64,000 nt of DNA from an uncultured Dysgonomonas sp. (GTDB lineage: Bacteria; Bacteroidota; Bacteroidia; Bacteroidales; Dysgonomonadaceae): contig CALYPL010000002.1 in NCBI GenBank assembly GCA_945273835.1, positions 102,112-166,111 of the forward strand, written 5' to 3'. The position numbers and the translations under genes are program-made. Positions 27,132 to 36,500 of this stretch are shown one piece after another. A model generated the notes under the pieces. It was given only the letters and a program-made list of their open reading frames with translations, was not told the DNA's origin and did no database searches. Numbering within the stretch: the stretch's first letter is position 1; each line of letters opens with the position of its first letter.

Positions 27132-27764
27132 ATGTTTATGTATAAAGGTATAAAAAATTTACTTTTCGATTTCGGAGGTGTTATTGCTTCTTTAGATAAG
27201 AATCAGGCGATTGCCCGGTTCAAAAAGATCGGAGTTAAAAATATAGAGGATTATCTGAACGAGTTTCGGCAGGAGGGTATTTTCCTTGAGTACGAAGAGG
27301 GAAAACTATCTGCACACAAATTTTATGCTGCTTTACGTGAACTCACCGGTAACAAGGATTTAAAGGCTGAAGATGTAGATTGGGCATGGTTGGGGTTTAT
27401 TACTGAAGTTCCTGCTTATAAACTTGAATTGCTTTTTGAATTGCGTAAGAAGTATACATTATATTTATTAAGTAATACCAATCCATCGGTAATGGGATGG
27501 GCAGATTCCAGACAGTTCACAGATGCTCAATTGCCTGTTTCAGCCTATTTTGATAAGAATTATATGTCTTATAAGATAGGATATACTAAGCCGGACAGAC
27601 GGATTTTTGATTACATTATTGCCGATTCGGGATTGGTGCCATCAGAAACCTTATTTTTTGATGATGGTAAATCGAATATTGAAATGGCGGATAAATTAGG
27701 TTTTCAAACCCATCTTACCAGCCAAGACGAAGATTGGAGGGAAATTTTTAAATCAGTGCAGTAA
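27132..27764 (+). CDS. HAD-superfamily hydrolase
   Basis: 210-residue HAD subfamily IA phosphatase. Motif I is LLFDFGGVIASLD (about 10-22; D14 would be the nucleophile; the second acid position is G-G-V, as in the epoxide-hydrolase-like/YihX subgroup). Motif II is LYLLSNTNPSVM near 117, motif III the lysine in YKIGYTKPDRRIFDY near 150, and motif IV FFDDGKSNIEMADKLG near 178. A small alpha-helical cap lies between motifs I and II. Likely a phosphatase for a small sugar phosphate or nucleotide; substrate unknown. It is 18 bases upstream of ribF on the same strand; a link to riboflavin metabolism is possible (such phosphatases do act in that pathway) but inferred from position only. Confidence 0.85.
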   Translation: MFMYKGIKNLLFDFGGVIASLDKNQAIARFKKIGVKNIEDYLNEFRQEGIFLEYEEGKLSAHKFYAALRELTGNKDLKAEDVDWAWLGFITEVPAYKLELLFELRKKYTLYLLSNTNPSVMGWADSRQFTDAQLPVSAYFDKNYMSYKIGYTKPDRRIFDYIIADSGLVPSETLFFDDGKSNIEMADKLGFQTHLTSQDEDWREIFKSVQ

Positions 27765-27782
27765 AATAAATTCTTGCGAATC

Positions 27783-28709
27783 ATGCAATATATAGATATA
27801 AACAACAATATTGAACATCTACCGATAGTTGCCACAATAGGTTTTTTTGACGGAGTACATTTAGGACATCGTTATCTGATTGAACAAGTTAGACAAGAGG
27901 CAATAGCTCAGGGCTTGCCGTCTGCTGTTATCACTTTCCCGAATCATCCACAACAAGTAATACATAAAGACTTTCGTCCATCTTTACTTTGCAGTTATGA
28001 CGAAAAGATAATACGTTTAGCCATCACAAAGGTCGATTATTGCGTATCAATGGACTTTACTGAAGATATATCTAAGATGACTGCTCGGGAATTTATTCAT
28101 AAAGTACTTGCCGAACAATTATCGGTTAAAACTTTAGTTATTGGCTATGATCATCGCTTTGGGCATAATCGTGAGGAAGGCTTTGAGGATTATAAAAAAT
28201 ATGGTGAAGAAGTAGGTATGAAAGTTATTCTTGCTGAAGAATATCCCGGAGAACATATCAGTTCTTCACGCATCAGGCAATTGTTAGGCGAAGGAAACGT
28301 AAAAAAAGCAAGTCAATTATTGACTTACAATTATTTATTATCCGGTAAAATTATTGCAGGGTACAAAGTTGGTCGTACCATTGGTTTTCCGACTGCCAAC
28401 GTTGAAGCATGGGAGCGTTATAAAGTTATTCCTGCTTTCGGTGTTTATGCCGTACATGTTTATCTTGATGGCGAAAAACATCCCGGTATGCTTTACATTG
28501 GTCGCAGACCCACTCTGCAGAATGGCGAAAACGTGAGTGTAGAAGTGAATGTCTTTGGTTTTGACGGAGACTTATATAATAAATCACTCTCGGCGGAGTT
28601 CCTTGAATTTGTTAGACCGGATGCTAAATTTGATGACATAGATTCATTGCGAAAACAGTTGTTTCAGGATAAAGAAAACGTGCAGGAAATTCTGAAAAAA
28701 TACCTGTAA
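27783..28709 (+). CDS. ribF: Bifunctional riboflavin kinase/FAD synthetase
   Basis: Makes FMN from riboflavin, then FAD. I use the ATG at 27783 (MQYIDINNN, 308 aa); a TTG at 27774 would add three residues. The N-terminal nucleotidyltransferase domain has VATIGFFDGVHLGHRYLI (about 17-34), the HxGH-type site, and ISSSRIRQLLGEG (about 157-169), the ISSTxIR motif. The C-terminal kinase domain has GYKVGRTIGFPTANV (about 193-207), the PTAN motif, then FGVYAV and the metal-facing NVFGFDGDLY. FMN and FAD are needed by NuoF and other flavoproteins. Downstream 234 bases are an RNA-binding protein leader. Confidence 0.95.
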   Translation: MQYIDINNNIEHLPIVATIGFFDGVHLGHRYLIEQVRQEAIAQGLPSAVITFPNHPQQVIHKDFRPSLLCSYDEKIIRLAITKVDYCVSMDFTEDISKMTAREFIHKVLAEQLSVKTLVIGYDHRFGHNREEGFEDYKKYGEEVGMKVILAEEYPGEHISSSRIRQLLGEGNVKKASQLLTYNYLLSGKIIAGYKVGRTIGFPTANVEAWERYKVIPAFGVYAVHVYLDGEKHPGMLYIGRRPTLQNGENVSVEVNVFGFDGDLYNKSLSAEFLEFVRPDAKFDDIDSLRKQLFQDKENVQEILKKYL

Positions 28710-28760
28710 AACATGATTTTAAATAAAATAAATCGCAATATTTAGAAAAATATGCCGAAT

Positions 28761-28794
28761 TTTGTTTGATCATTCATTTTTATTACTACATTTG
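28761..28794 (+). promoter_or_regulatory. Well-matched Bacteroidota promoter for the RRM gene
   Basis: TTTG at 28765-28768 (a second copy at 28761-28764), 18-base spacer, TACATTTG at 28787-28794. Both elements match the -33/-7 consensus. Transcription should begin near 28802, giving a leader of about 140 bases. Confidence 0.75.
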
Positions 28795-28943
28795 CTTCAG
28801 CATAAGAGTTCTTAACCAGATTTTTTGAAATTTCTTCTCAAGTATTGACCTTACTATCTTTCCTTGTGAACATCTTTTTAAATTCTTGTCACACAGAGTG
28901 TCTTCTGCTCAATTATTTTATTATTTATTTTATTATTACATTT

Positions 28944-29234
28944 ATGAACATTTTTATTGCAGGATTGAGTTACAGCATCAACGACGCAGACTTGAAAGAC
29001 TTATTTAGTGAGTACGGCGAAATTTCTTCATCAAAAGTTATCATGGATCGTCAGACTGGACGTTCTAAAGGATACGGCTTTGTAGAAATGGATGATGAAG
29101 AGTCCGCTAAAAAAGCTATCAGCGAATTGAATGGCGCTGAATACGATGGTAGAACTATTTCTGTATCAGAAGCTCGTCCAAGAGAAGAAAGACCTCGTCG
29201 CGAAGGTGGTTTCAACCGCGAAAGAAGATATTAA
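28944..29234 (+). CDS. RRM-domain RNA-binding protein
   Basis: 96-residue protein with one RNA-recognition motif. RNP2 is NIFIAGLSY (2-10) and RNP1 is KGYGFVEM (about 41-48), with the three aromatic or hydrophobic RNA-contacting positions in place. The C-terminal 20 residues are arginine- and glutamate-rich with a glycine pair (RPRREGGFNRERRY), a typical RNA-binding tail. The frame is open further upstream, but the ATG at 28944 is right: RRM strand 1 begins at once and it follows the promoter by about 140 bases. Bacteroidota lack Hfq in many species and small RRM proteins are thought to act as post-transcriptional regulators. Single-gene unit with terminator. Confidence 0.92.
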   Translation: MNIFIAGLSYSINDADLKDLFSEYGEISSSKVIMDRQTGRSKGYGFVEMDDEESAKKAISELNGAEYDGRTISVSEARPREERPRREGGFNRERRY

Positions 29235-29301
29235 TAAATAGCTAAGCTATTTTACAAATACGAATGAAAGAATAATCTGCTAAAGCAGATTCAACATAAA
29301 A

Positions 29302-29334
29302 AAAACTCAGAGATATTCATCTCTGAGTTTTTTT
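29302..29334. terminator. Bidirectional terminator between the RRM gene and the alcohol dehydrogenase gene
   Basis: AAAACTCAGAGAT (29302-29314) pairs perfectly with ATCTCTGAGTTTT (29319-29331), loop ATTC, with A-run before and T-run after. Two shorter hairpins precede it (near 29236-29255 and at 29274-29291). Confidence 0.85.
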
Positions 29335-29347
29335 ATTATGTCTAAAC

Positions 29348-30502
29348 TTATTTTCTTAATTTTAAAATTTCCTTAGCTACATCACCCGTAATATTGTAGC
29401 ACTCACCTAATTTCCAATTACGTTCATTTAATCTGTTACCCACTTTCTCAATAGCTTCGTCACCAAGATTATAGTCAGAAAGATGTGTTTTTACCCCCAT
29501 CAATTCAAAGAAATCTTCTGTAGCTTGAATTGTTTTATCAATCAACTCACTACTTGATTCTTCCTTGATACTAAAAATTTCTTTTCCTAAACGTTTAATT
29601 TTGACAGACTTCTGTTCGCTGAGTTTTCTCATAACTCCGGGTAATACAATTGCCAACGTCTGACCATGATCAAGTCCAAAAAGTGCGGTCAATTCATGCC
29701 CGATAAGGTGAGTTGCCCAATCCTGATCCACACCTTGAGCAAACCAGCCATTCAGAGCCCAAGTGGCAGCCCACATAATATTAGCCCTTGCATCGTAATT
29801 ACGCGGTTCTTTCAAAGCCTTGGGGCCTTCAGAAATTAATGTGCGGAGGATACCTTCCCACATATTATCTTGAAAGGTGGTATCTTCAGTAGAGTAGGTA
29901 AGATATTGTTCAATAACATGGACAAAAGCATCTACCACACCGTTACCTGTTTGGCGTGCGGGTAGAGAATAAGTAATTTCTGGATCGAGAACAGAAAATT
30001 TAGGATATAATAAACTGGAGCTGAACGGTAATTTGTCTTTTGTGGCAGCCTTAGTAATTACAGCTCCATCGTTCATTTCAGAGCCAGTTGCAGCGATTGT
30101 TAGAACAGTACCATAAGGCAACGCTTTTTTTATTTCGCCTTTTCTCTCTAAGATTTGCCACGGATCACCATTTTCAAAGCATGCAGCCGAAGCAATAAAT
30201 TTGGTGGCATCAATTACTGAGCCTCCTCCGATAGCCAAAAGGTAATCTATACTCTTTTCTTTGATCAAATCGACCGCTTTCATGCATGTTTCATAATGCG
30301 GATTAGGCTCAATCCCGCCAAACTCGTAGAATTCAAAAGAGGCAAGAGCTTTAATCACTTGGTCATAAACTCCATTCTTCTTAATACTGCCTCCGCCGTA
30401 AGTAATTAAAACTTTGCGGCCTGTTATTTCTTTAGAAATCTCTTTTATAGTGTCTTTCCCAAAAATGATTTTTGTGGGATTCATGAAACTGAAATTTTCC
30501 AT
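29348..30502 (-). CDS. Iron-containing alcohol dehydrogenase (YqhD/BdhA-like)
   Basis: Group III NAD(P)H-dependent alcohol or aldehyde reductase, 384 residues, cytoplasmic. NAD-binding part: ITYGGGSIKKNG (about 33-44) and LLAIGGGSVIDATKFIA (about 88-104), the GGGS loops of the family. Metal site: the aspartate and histidine in NGVVDAFVHVIEQYLTY (about 190-206) and the histidines in ATHLIGHELTALFGLDHGQTLA (about 260-280, here in two parts: ATHLIGHELTAL and GLDHGQTLA). Close to the broad-range aldehyde reductases of the YqhD type. It may serve to dispose of reducing equivalents or detoxify aldehydes; substrate not deducible. Single gene. Confidence 0.88.
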   Translation of the reverse strand: MENFSFMNPTKIIFGKDTIKEISKEITGRKVLITYGGGSIKKNGVYDQVIKALASFEFYEFGGIEPNPHYETCMKAVDLIKEKSIDYLLAIGGGSVIDATKFIASAACFENGDPWQILERKGEIKKALPYGTVLTIAATGSEMNDGAVITKAATKDKLPFSSSLLYPKFSVLDPEITYSLPARQTGNGVVDAFVHVIEQYLTYSTEDTTFQDNMWEGILRTLISEGPKALKEPRNYDARANIMWAATWALNGWFAQGVDQDWATHLIGHELTALFGLDHGQTLAIVLPGVMRKLSEQKSVKIKRLGKEIFSIKEESSSELIDKTIQATEDFFELMGVKTHLSDYNLGDEAIEKVGNRLNERNWKLGECYNITGDVAKEILKLRK

Positions 30503-30592
30503 AATGTTATATTTTTAATTAATAGTAAAAATAAACAATCTATATATCTCAAAGTTTAGATGTTAACGGTTATTAACATGCACTCTTTCAAA

Positions 30593-33007
30593 CTAAAATT
30601 CTGCTCTTAATTTTATATTGAGCTGTCTTCCTGTCAGATAATTAGGTACTGCATATTGTTGATTTTTTACATCGTTTATCCAATAGTATGTACTTACATT
30701 ATTTATATCGAACATATTCAGCAAATCTGCTCCTAACCAGATATTTTTAAATGATCCGAAAATATTGCTCCTTTTCCGAATTTCAAAGTTTTCTCCGAGC
30801 AATAACCATGAAATGCCGATATCCGCACGTTTATATGCGGGAGGACGAAAATAACTTTTGTCTAATCCTTTATATGGCGGTGAAATGGGTAAACCTTGTG
30901 AAAAAGCTCCAATTAGTGTTAATTTAAGTCTTTCGTATCCCGGCATATAATCTTGAAAGTAGATAGAGAAATTATACCGTTGATCCGTTGGGAATGGAGA
31001 TTTAATACCATCTCTGTTTTGCTCAGTTTTCATTAGCGAAAAACTAATCCAACTATCAACACCTTCAACAAACTCGCCATACAATTTAAAATCAACCCCC
31101 ATGCTGTAACCTTTAGCTAAATTATCGCCCGCATATCTGATTTTTACATTATTAACGGTATATGGTATGAGATCAGACAATTTTTTGTAATATGTTTCTG
31201 CCGACAGTTTGAACGGTCTGTCATCTGCCTTGAAATAAAAATCTCCACCGAAAACAAAATGCACTGATTTAGGCGCTTTAATATTATGGTTCATTTCTAT
31301 CGTATTATTACCCCCGTTGCTGACAATGCGCTGCATTTCTTTATAAAAAGGTGCCTGATAATAGATACCTGATGCAAATCTGATTGTAAATCGATCGGCA
31401 TTTTTGGGGATGAATGCTACCGAAGCTCTGGGACTCACTAAAAATTTTTTGTTATAATCCCAGCAGCTTACACGTATACCCGCATCTAAGGTAAATAAAC
31501 CCATATGTGTATCAAAACTTTGTCTGTCCTGTACATATCCGGATATTCTTGATGAACTTAATTCATTATCTGCTTTAAGATTGGAAAATAAATCCCCGTT
31601 TTGTTTTCTGTCGGGTAAGATATATCCAGCCGAATCACGTATTGCCCATTCTTTTATTTTATCTGTTATATGATCTTTTTGGTAAGATATTGCCCATTTA
31701 AGCTGATTATTACTTAATCGAATACTTCCAAAGTGCGAAGTCGTGTAAATTTCTGCATCAAGTCTGTTGCGGGCATGCTCGTGATACGTTCCGATACCCA
31801 GTAGCCCATCGTTAACGACATTATTTACCTTACCTTCATTAAACCCTTCAGTTAAAAAATAATCTCCTCTAATATCATATCGTTCGTATTCATGCGATGA
31901 AAACGCACTTCCCATAAAACCTAATACCATTTTATCGTCAACTGTTCCTTTCAGACTTATGGCTCCTTGGCTCGTAAGAAATTTATCTTTCTCATGACCA
32001 TTAAAATAAACTTTAAAATTATGGGCATCTTGCAAGGTTCCGAAACGTGTTTCTCTGGTTTGTGGAGTAAATCTATACTTATTATCAGATACATTACCTA
32101 AAAAAGCAATTTTCCATCTGTCTGTTACTGCAAATGTCATGTATGATTGCACATCCACAAACTTCGGATTGTATTCAGCTTTGGTGTCAGTAGTTTTAAG
32201 CATGGATTCATTTGATTTATATCGAATGCTCGTCATCTGAGTGAAACGTCCTGTACTGCTTCCTACATATGCGTCTGCACCTAATAAACTCGTATTGAAC
32301 GATGCTTCAAAATTTGACGGTTGTTTGTAAATTATATCAAGTACCGATGACATTTTGTCGCCATATTCTGCACCGAAGCCTCCTGATGAAAAGTTGATCG
32401 ACTGAACCATATCGGGATTGATAAAGCTCAACCCTTCTTGTTGCCCGGAACGGATTAACAGCGGTCGATATATTTCCATGCCGTTAACAAAAATGCTGTT
32501 TTCATCGAAATTTCCACCTCTTACTGAATATTGTGAACTTAATTCGTTGGTACGGCTTACGCCTCCAAATGTAGATATTAGAGTTTCTACGACGCCGCTT
32601 GACCCTTGCGGCATGAAACGGGTTCGGGAGCGTATATTGTCAAGTTGTTGTTTAGTGTCGGTTTGTCTCTTATGTCCTTGTATATTAACTGATCTTAATG
32701 TTTTATCATCATATTGTAAAGTGATGTTAAGCGTAGCATTTTTATTATAATTTACAGTTTGTTCTAGACGCTTGAATCCTATACAACTGAAAATTATTTT
32801 TACGTTTCTACCTTTCGGTAAACTTAGGATATATTTACCTGCTTCATTGGTAAATTTACCGTTGAAATCGATGTTTTCGGATATAGCAACATTGCTGATT
32901 GGTTTTCCGTCTGGAGTTGAAACTATACCTGATAATCTTATTTGTTGTGCAATTACACCTAAGGTTGAGAAATAACAAAACAACAAAACTATTATCTTTT
33001 TATACAT
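30593..33007 (-). CDS. TonB-dependent outer-membrane receptor
   Basis: 804 residues. Signal peptide (MYKKIIVLLFCYFSTLG...AQ), then a carboxypeptidase-regulatory-like beta domain (about 22-100: LSGIVSTPDGKPISNVAI, FTNEAGKYILSLP), a plug domain (about 115-230) with SQYSVRGGNFDENSIFVNG, and a barrel ending in an aromatic-type C-terminal strand (LTGRQLNIKLRAEF). It imports an unknown ligand using TonB energy. There is no SusD-like partner, TonB/ExbBD or regulator beside it, so it is not a polysaccharide-utilisation locus; iron/haem, cobalamin or a peptide are as likely. -7 box 19 bases upstream. Confidence 0.92.
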   Translation of the reverse strand: MYKKIIVLLFCYFSTLGVIAQQIRLSGIVSTPDGKPISNVAISENIDFNGKFTNEAGKYILSLPKGRNVKIIFSCIGFKRLEQTVNYNKNATLNITLQYDDKTLRSVNIQGHKRQTDTKQQLDNIRSRTRFMPQGSSGVVETLISTFGGVSRTNELSSQYSVRGGNFDENSIFVNGMEIYRPLLIRSGQQEGLSFINPDMVQSINFSSGGFGAEYGDKMSSVLDIIYKQPSNFEASFNTSLLGADAYVGSSTGRFTQMTSIRYKSNESMLKTTDTKAEYNPKFVDVQSYMTFAVTDRWKIAFLGNVSDNKYRFTPQTRETRFGTLQDAHNFKVYFNGHEKDKFLTSQGAISLKGTVDDKMVLGFMGSAFSSHEYERYDIRGDYFLTEGFNEGKVNNVVNDGLLGIGTYHEHARNRLDAEIYTTSHFGSIRLSNNQLKWAISYQKDHITDKIKEWAIRDSAGYILPDRKQNGDLFSNLKADNELSSSRISGYVQDRQSFDTHMGLFTLDAGIRVSCWDYNKKFLVSPRASVAFIPKNADRFTIRFASGIYYQAPFYKEMQRIVSNGGNNTIEMNHNIKAPKSVHFVFGGDFYFKADDRPFKLSAETYYKKLSDLIPYTVNNVKIRYAGDNLAKGYSMGVDFKLYGEFVEGVDSWISFSLMKTEQNRDGIKSPFPTDQRYNFSIYFQDYMPGYERLKLTLIGAFSQGLPISPPYKGLDKSYFRPPAYKRADIGISWLLLGENFEIRKRSNIFGSFKNIWLGADLLNMFDINNVSTYYWINDVKNQQYAVPNYLTGRQLNIKLRAEF

Positions 33008-33541
33008 ATCTTTATTTTGATATTTACAAATTTATTCTAAAATAATTAACTAAACTAAAAAAAATATAACAATTGAATTTATTTATTGCAGCGTATTAAA
33101 TTATATAGAAAAGTCATATTTGTTTTTTTTAACTAAAAAAACGTTTTTTATTATTTCAGTGTATAATTATTTTTTTTGATTCATTTTTTTGAACACAATA
33201 TTATGATGTAAACATATTGAATTATAAATTTATATAATTATTTTTTAACATTTTGGTTGTGCTAAATCATTTATGCCTTAATAATGACAAAGAATATCTG
33301 TATTAGATGAAGTTTAATAGTTCTTTTGGAAATAGATGTTTTATAAACTATTTAAAATTAAACAATATGATTGGCCAATTTGTATGATAAAAAATAATTG
33401 TCAGCTATTCTCATAACAATTAAAGAGAGACAATAGATTTAATGATTTTTTGTAGAGGTGTTGAAAACTTATAACTTTATCATTTTGTATAACTCGAAGC
33501 TTATATATAATTTTATATAAATAGAAAACTTAAAGGAGAAT
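33008..33541. other. Very AT-rich intergenic region between the TonB receptor and dnaE
   Basis: 534 bases between divergent genes. Poly-T and poly-A tracts dominate the middle (about 33055-33260). I see the receptor -7 box at 33027-33034 but no convincing dnaE promoter, RNA gene or conserved frame. The plus-strand end has an AAAGGAG-type ribosome-binding site (33533-33539) for dnaE. Confidence 0.55.
33027..33034 (-). promoter_or_regulatory. Putative -7 box (TAAATTTG) for the TonB-receptor gene
   Basis: Exact TAnnTTTG match on the minus strand, 19 bases before the ATG at 33007. No clear -33 element. Confidence 0.45.
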
Positions 33542-36500
33542 ATGGGAAATTTTGTTCATCTTCATGTCCATTCTCAATATTCATTGCTTGATGGTCAGGC
33601 AAGTATACAAAATATTGTAGATAAAGCTATATCTGACGGAATGAAGGGTATTGCACTAACTGATCATGGTGCAATGTTTGGTATAAAGGAATTTTACAAC
33701 TATGTCAAAAAGAAAAATGCCCCTTATGATAGCGAATTAAAAAGCATTAAGAACGAACTAAAAACTCTGAAAGAGAATAGTGCCGAGCAAGATAAAATTG
33801 ATGAACTTAATAAAAAAGCAGCGGAGATTGAGGCCAAGAAGTTTAAGCCTATAATTGGTTGTGAATGCTACGTGGCACGTCGCCACAGAACTTTGAAAGA
33901 GGGCAAGCCCGATATGAGTGGATGGCATTTAGTCGTTTTGGCTAAGAATCTGAAAGGATATAAAAATCTTATCAAAATGGTTTCGCATAGTTGGACTGAA
34001 GGCTATTATATGCGTCCACGCATCGATAAGGAACTATTAGAGAAATATCATGAAGGTATAATCGTATCGTCAGCTTGTCTTGGTGGAGAAATACCTAAAA
34101 AAATAACTGCAGGTGACTTAGAAGCTGCCGAAGAGTCGATTAAATGGTTTAAAAATCTGTTTGGCGAAGATTTTTACCTTGAATTACAACGCCATAAAAC
34201 AAGCCGTCCTGATGCTAATATAGAAGCATATGCACTTCAACAGCGGGTTAATGAAGAATTAATACGTCTGTCTGAAAAATTTGACGTGAAATTGATTGCC
34301 ACAAACGATGTTCACTTTGTCAATGAAGAAGATGCTGATGCCCATGACAGGCTTATTTGTCTGAGTACGGGTAAAGACTTGGACGACCCAAACAGAATGC
34401 GTTATACGAAGCAGGAGTGGCTTAAAACAACGGCAGAAATGAATAAAATATTTGCCGATGTGCCTCATGCTTTGACAAATACACTTGAGATAGCTGATAA
34501 AGTAGAATATTATTCTATTGATCATGATGCTTTGATGCCATTCTATCCTATTGAAGAGTCATTCGGTACGGAAGACAAGTATAAAGAACAGTACACGGAA
34601 GAAGATCTTATAAAAGAATTTGGCGAAAAAGCATATAATCGTTTAGGCGGTTACGACAAAGTAATACGAATCAAGCTTGAAGCCGATTATTTGAAACACC
34701 TTACAATGATAGGTGCTGCTAAACGCTATCCGAATATGGATAAGGAAACAGCCGAACGTATTGATTTCGAGTTAGAAACTATGAAAACAATGGGGTTTCC
34801 CGGATATTTCCTTATTGTACAAGATTTTATAGCCGCAGCCCGAGATATGCAGGTGGCTGTAGGTCCCGGACGTGGATCGGCTGCAGGTTCGGCGGTTGCA
34901 TATTGTTTGGGTATAACTGATATTGACCCAATTAAATATGATTTGCTTTTTGAGCGTTTCCTAAATCCCGATCGTATATCCATGCCCGATATTGACATAG
35001 ATTTCGATGATGATGGACGTGGGGATGTATTAAAATGGGTTACAGCTAAATATGGACAAGAACGTGTTGCACATATTATTACTTATGGTACTATGGCAAC
35101 AAAATCGGCTATTAAAGATGTAGCTCGAGTTCAGAAATTGCCTCTATCCGAATCAAACAGATTGGCTAAACTTGTTCCCGATCGTATTCCTGATAAAAAG
35201 AAAGTCACCCTTAGGGATGCGATAGCTTATGTTCCCGAATTAAAGGATGCGGCTAATAGTTCTGACATCATTATGCGTGATACGCTTAAATACGCTCAGA
35301 TGTTAGAAGGTAACGTCCGTAATACGGGAGTACATGCTTGTGGAGTAATTATCGGACAACGAGCTATTTCGGATATTGTGCCGGTAAGTACAGCAGAAGA
35401 TAAAGATACAGGAGAAACGATTCTTGTGACTCAATATGAAGGTTCGGTAATAGAAGAAACCGGACTTATCAAAATGGACTTTCTGGGGCTTAAAACATTA
35501 TCAATCATAAAAGAAGCTTTAGAAAATATAAAGCATACCACAGGTACATATATTAATATAGATACCATATCGTTGGAAGATCCTAAAACTTACGAACTAT
35601 ATAGTCAAGGTAAAACGACCGGTACATTCCAGTTTGAATCTACCGGGATGCAGAAATATCTGAAAGAATTGCAGCCGTCTAAGTTTGAAGATCTAATCGC
35701 CATGAATGCCCTTTATCGTCCCGGTCCGATGGACTATATCCCATCTTTCATTGCACGTAAACACGGACGTGAGGAGATTGTCTATGATATACCCGAGATG
35801 GAGCAATATCTGAATGATACATACGGAATTACGGTATATCAGGAGCAGGTCATGTTACTATCACGGCAATTGGCAGGATTTACCAGAGGGCAATCCGATG
35901 AGCTTCGTAAAGCAATGGGTAAGAAGCTAATAGATAAGATGATGGCCTTGAAAGAGAAATTCTTAGCGGGAGGAACTAAAAATGGACATCAGAAAAAAAC
36001 GTTAGAAAAAATATGGGCAGATTGGGAAAAGTTTGCATCATATGCTTTCAATAAATCACATGCTACCTGCTATTCATGGGTGGCTTACCAGACTGCTTGG
36101 CTTAAAGCTAATTACCCATCTGAATATATGGCCGCAGTCTTGTCTCGAAACTTATCCAACATCACTGAAATCACGAAGTTTATGGATGAGTGTAAGGCTA
36201 TGGATATCAATGTATATGGACCCGATGTAAATGAATCATATTTAAAATTTTCAGTTAATCGCAAAGGAGATATTCGTTTCGGATTGGCTGCTATAAAAGG
36301 AGTCGGGGAGGGTGCTGTTCGCAATATAATTGAAGAACGAGAAAAAAATGGTCCGTTCAAAAATATATTCGATTTCGTAGAACGTGTTAATTTAAGCAGT
36401 TGCAATAAAAAAAATATTGAATCACTGGCTCTGGCGGGTGGATTTGATACATTTCCTGAAATACAACGTGAACAGTTTTTCGGAGTTAATATGAAGGGTG

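Noticed and set aside
28845..28943. 33-codon upstream extension of the RRM protein
   Set aside because: It falls in the leader after a good promoter, is Phe/Leu/Ile-rich by composition and precedes an RRM that begins directly at the ATG at 28944.
33008..33541. Possible replication origin upstream of dnaE because of AT-rich tracts
   Set aside because: No repeated DnaA-box-like sequences (TTATCCACA type) were found and no dnaA/dnaN is near; the region is simply AT-rich.
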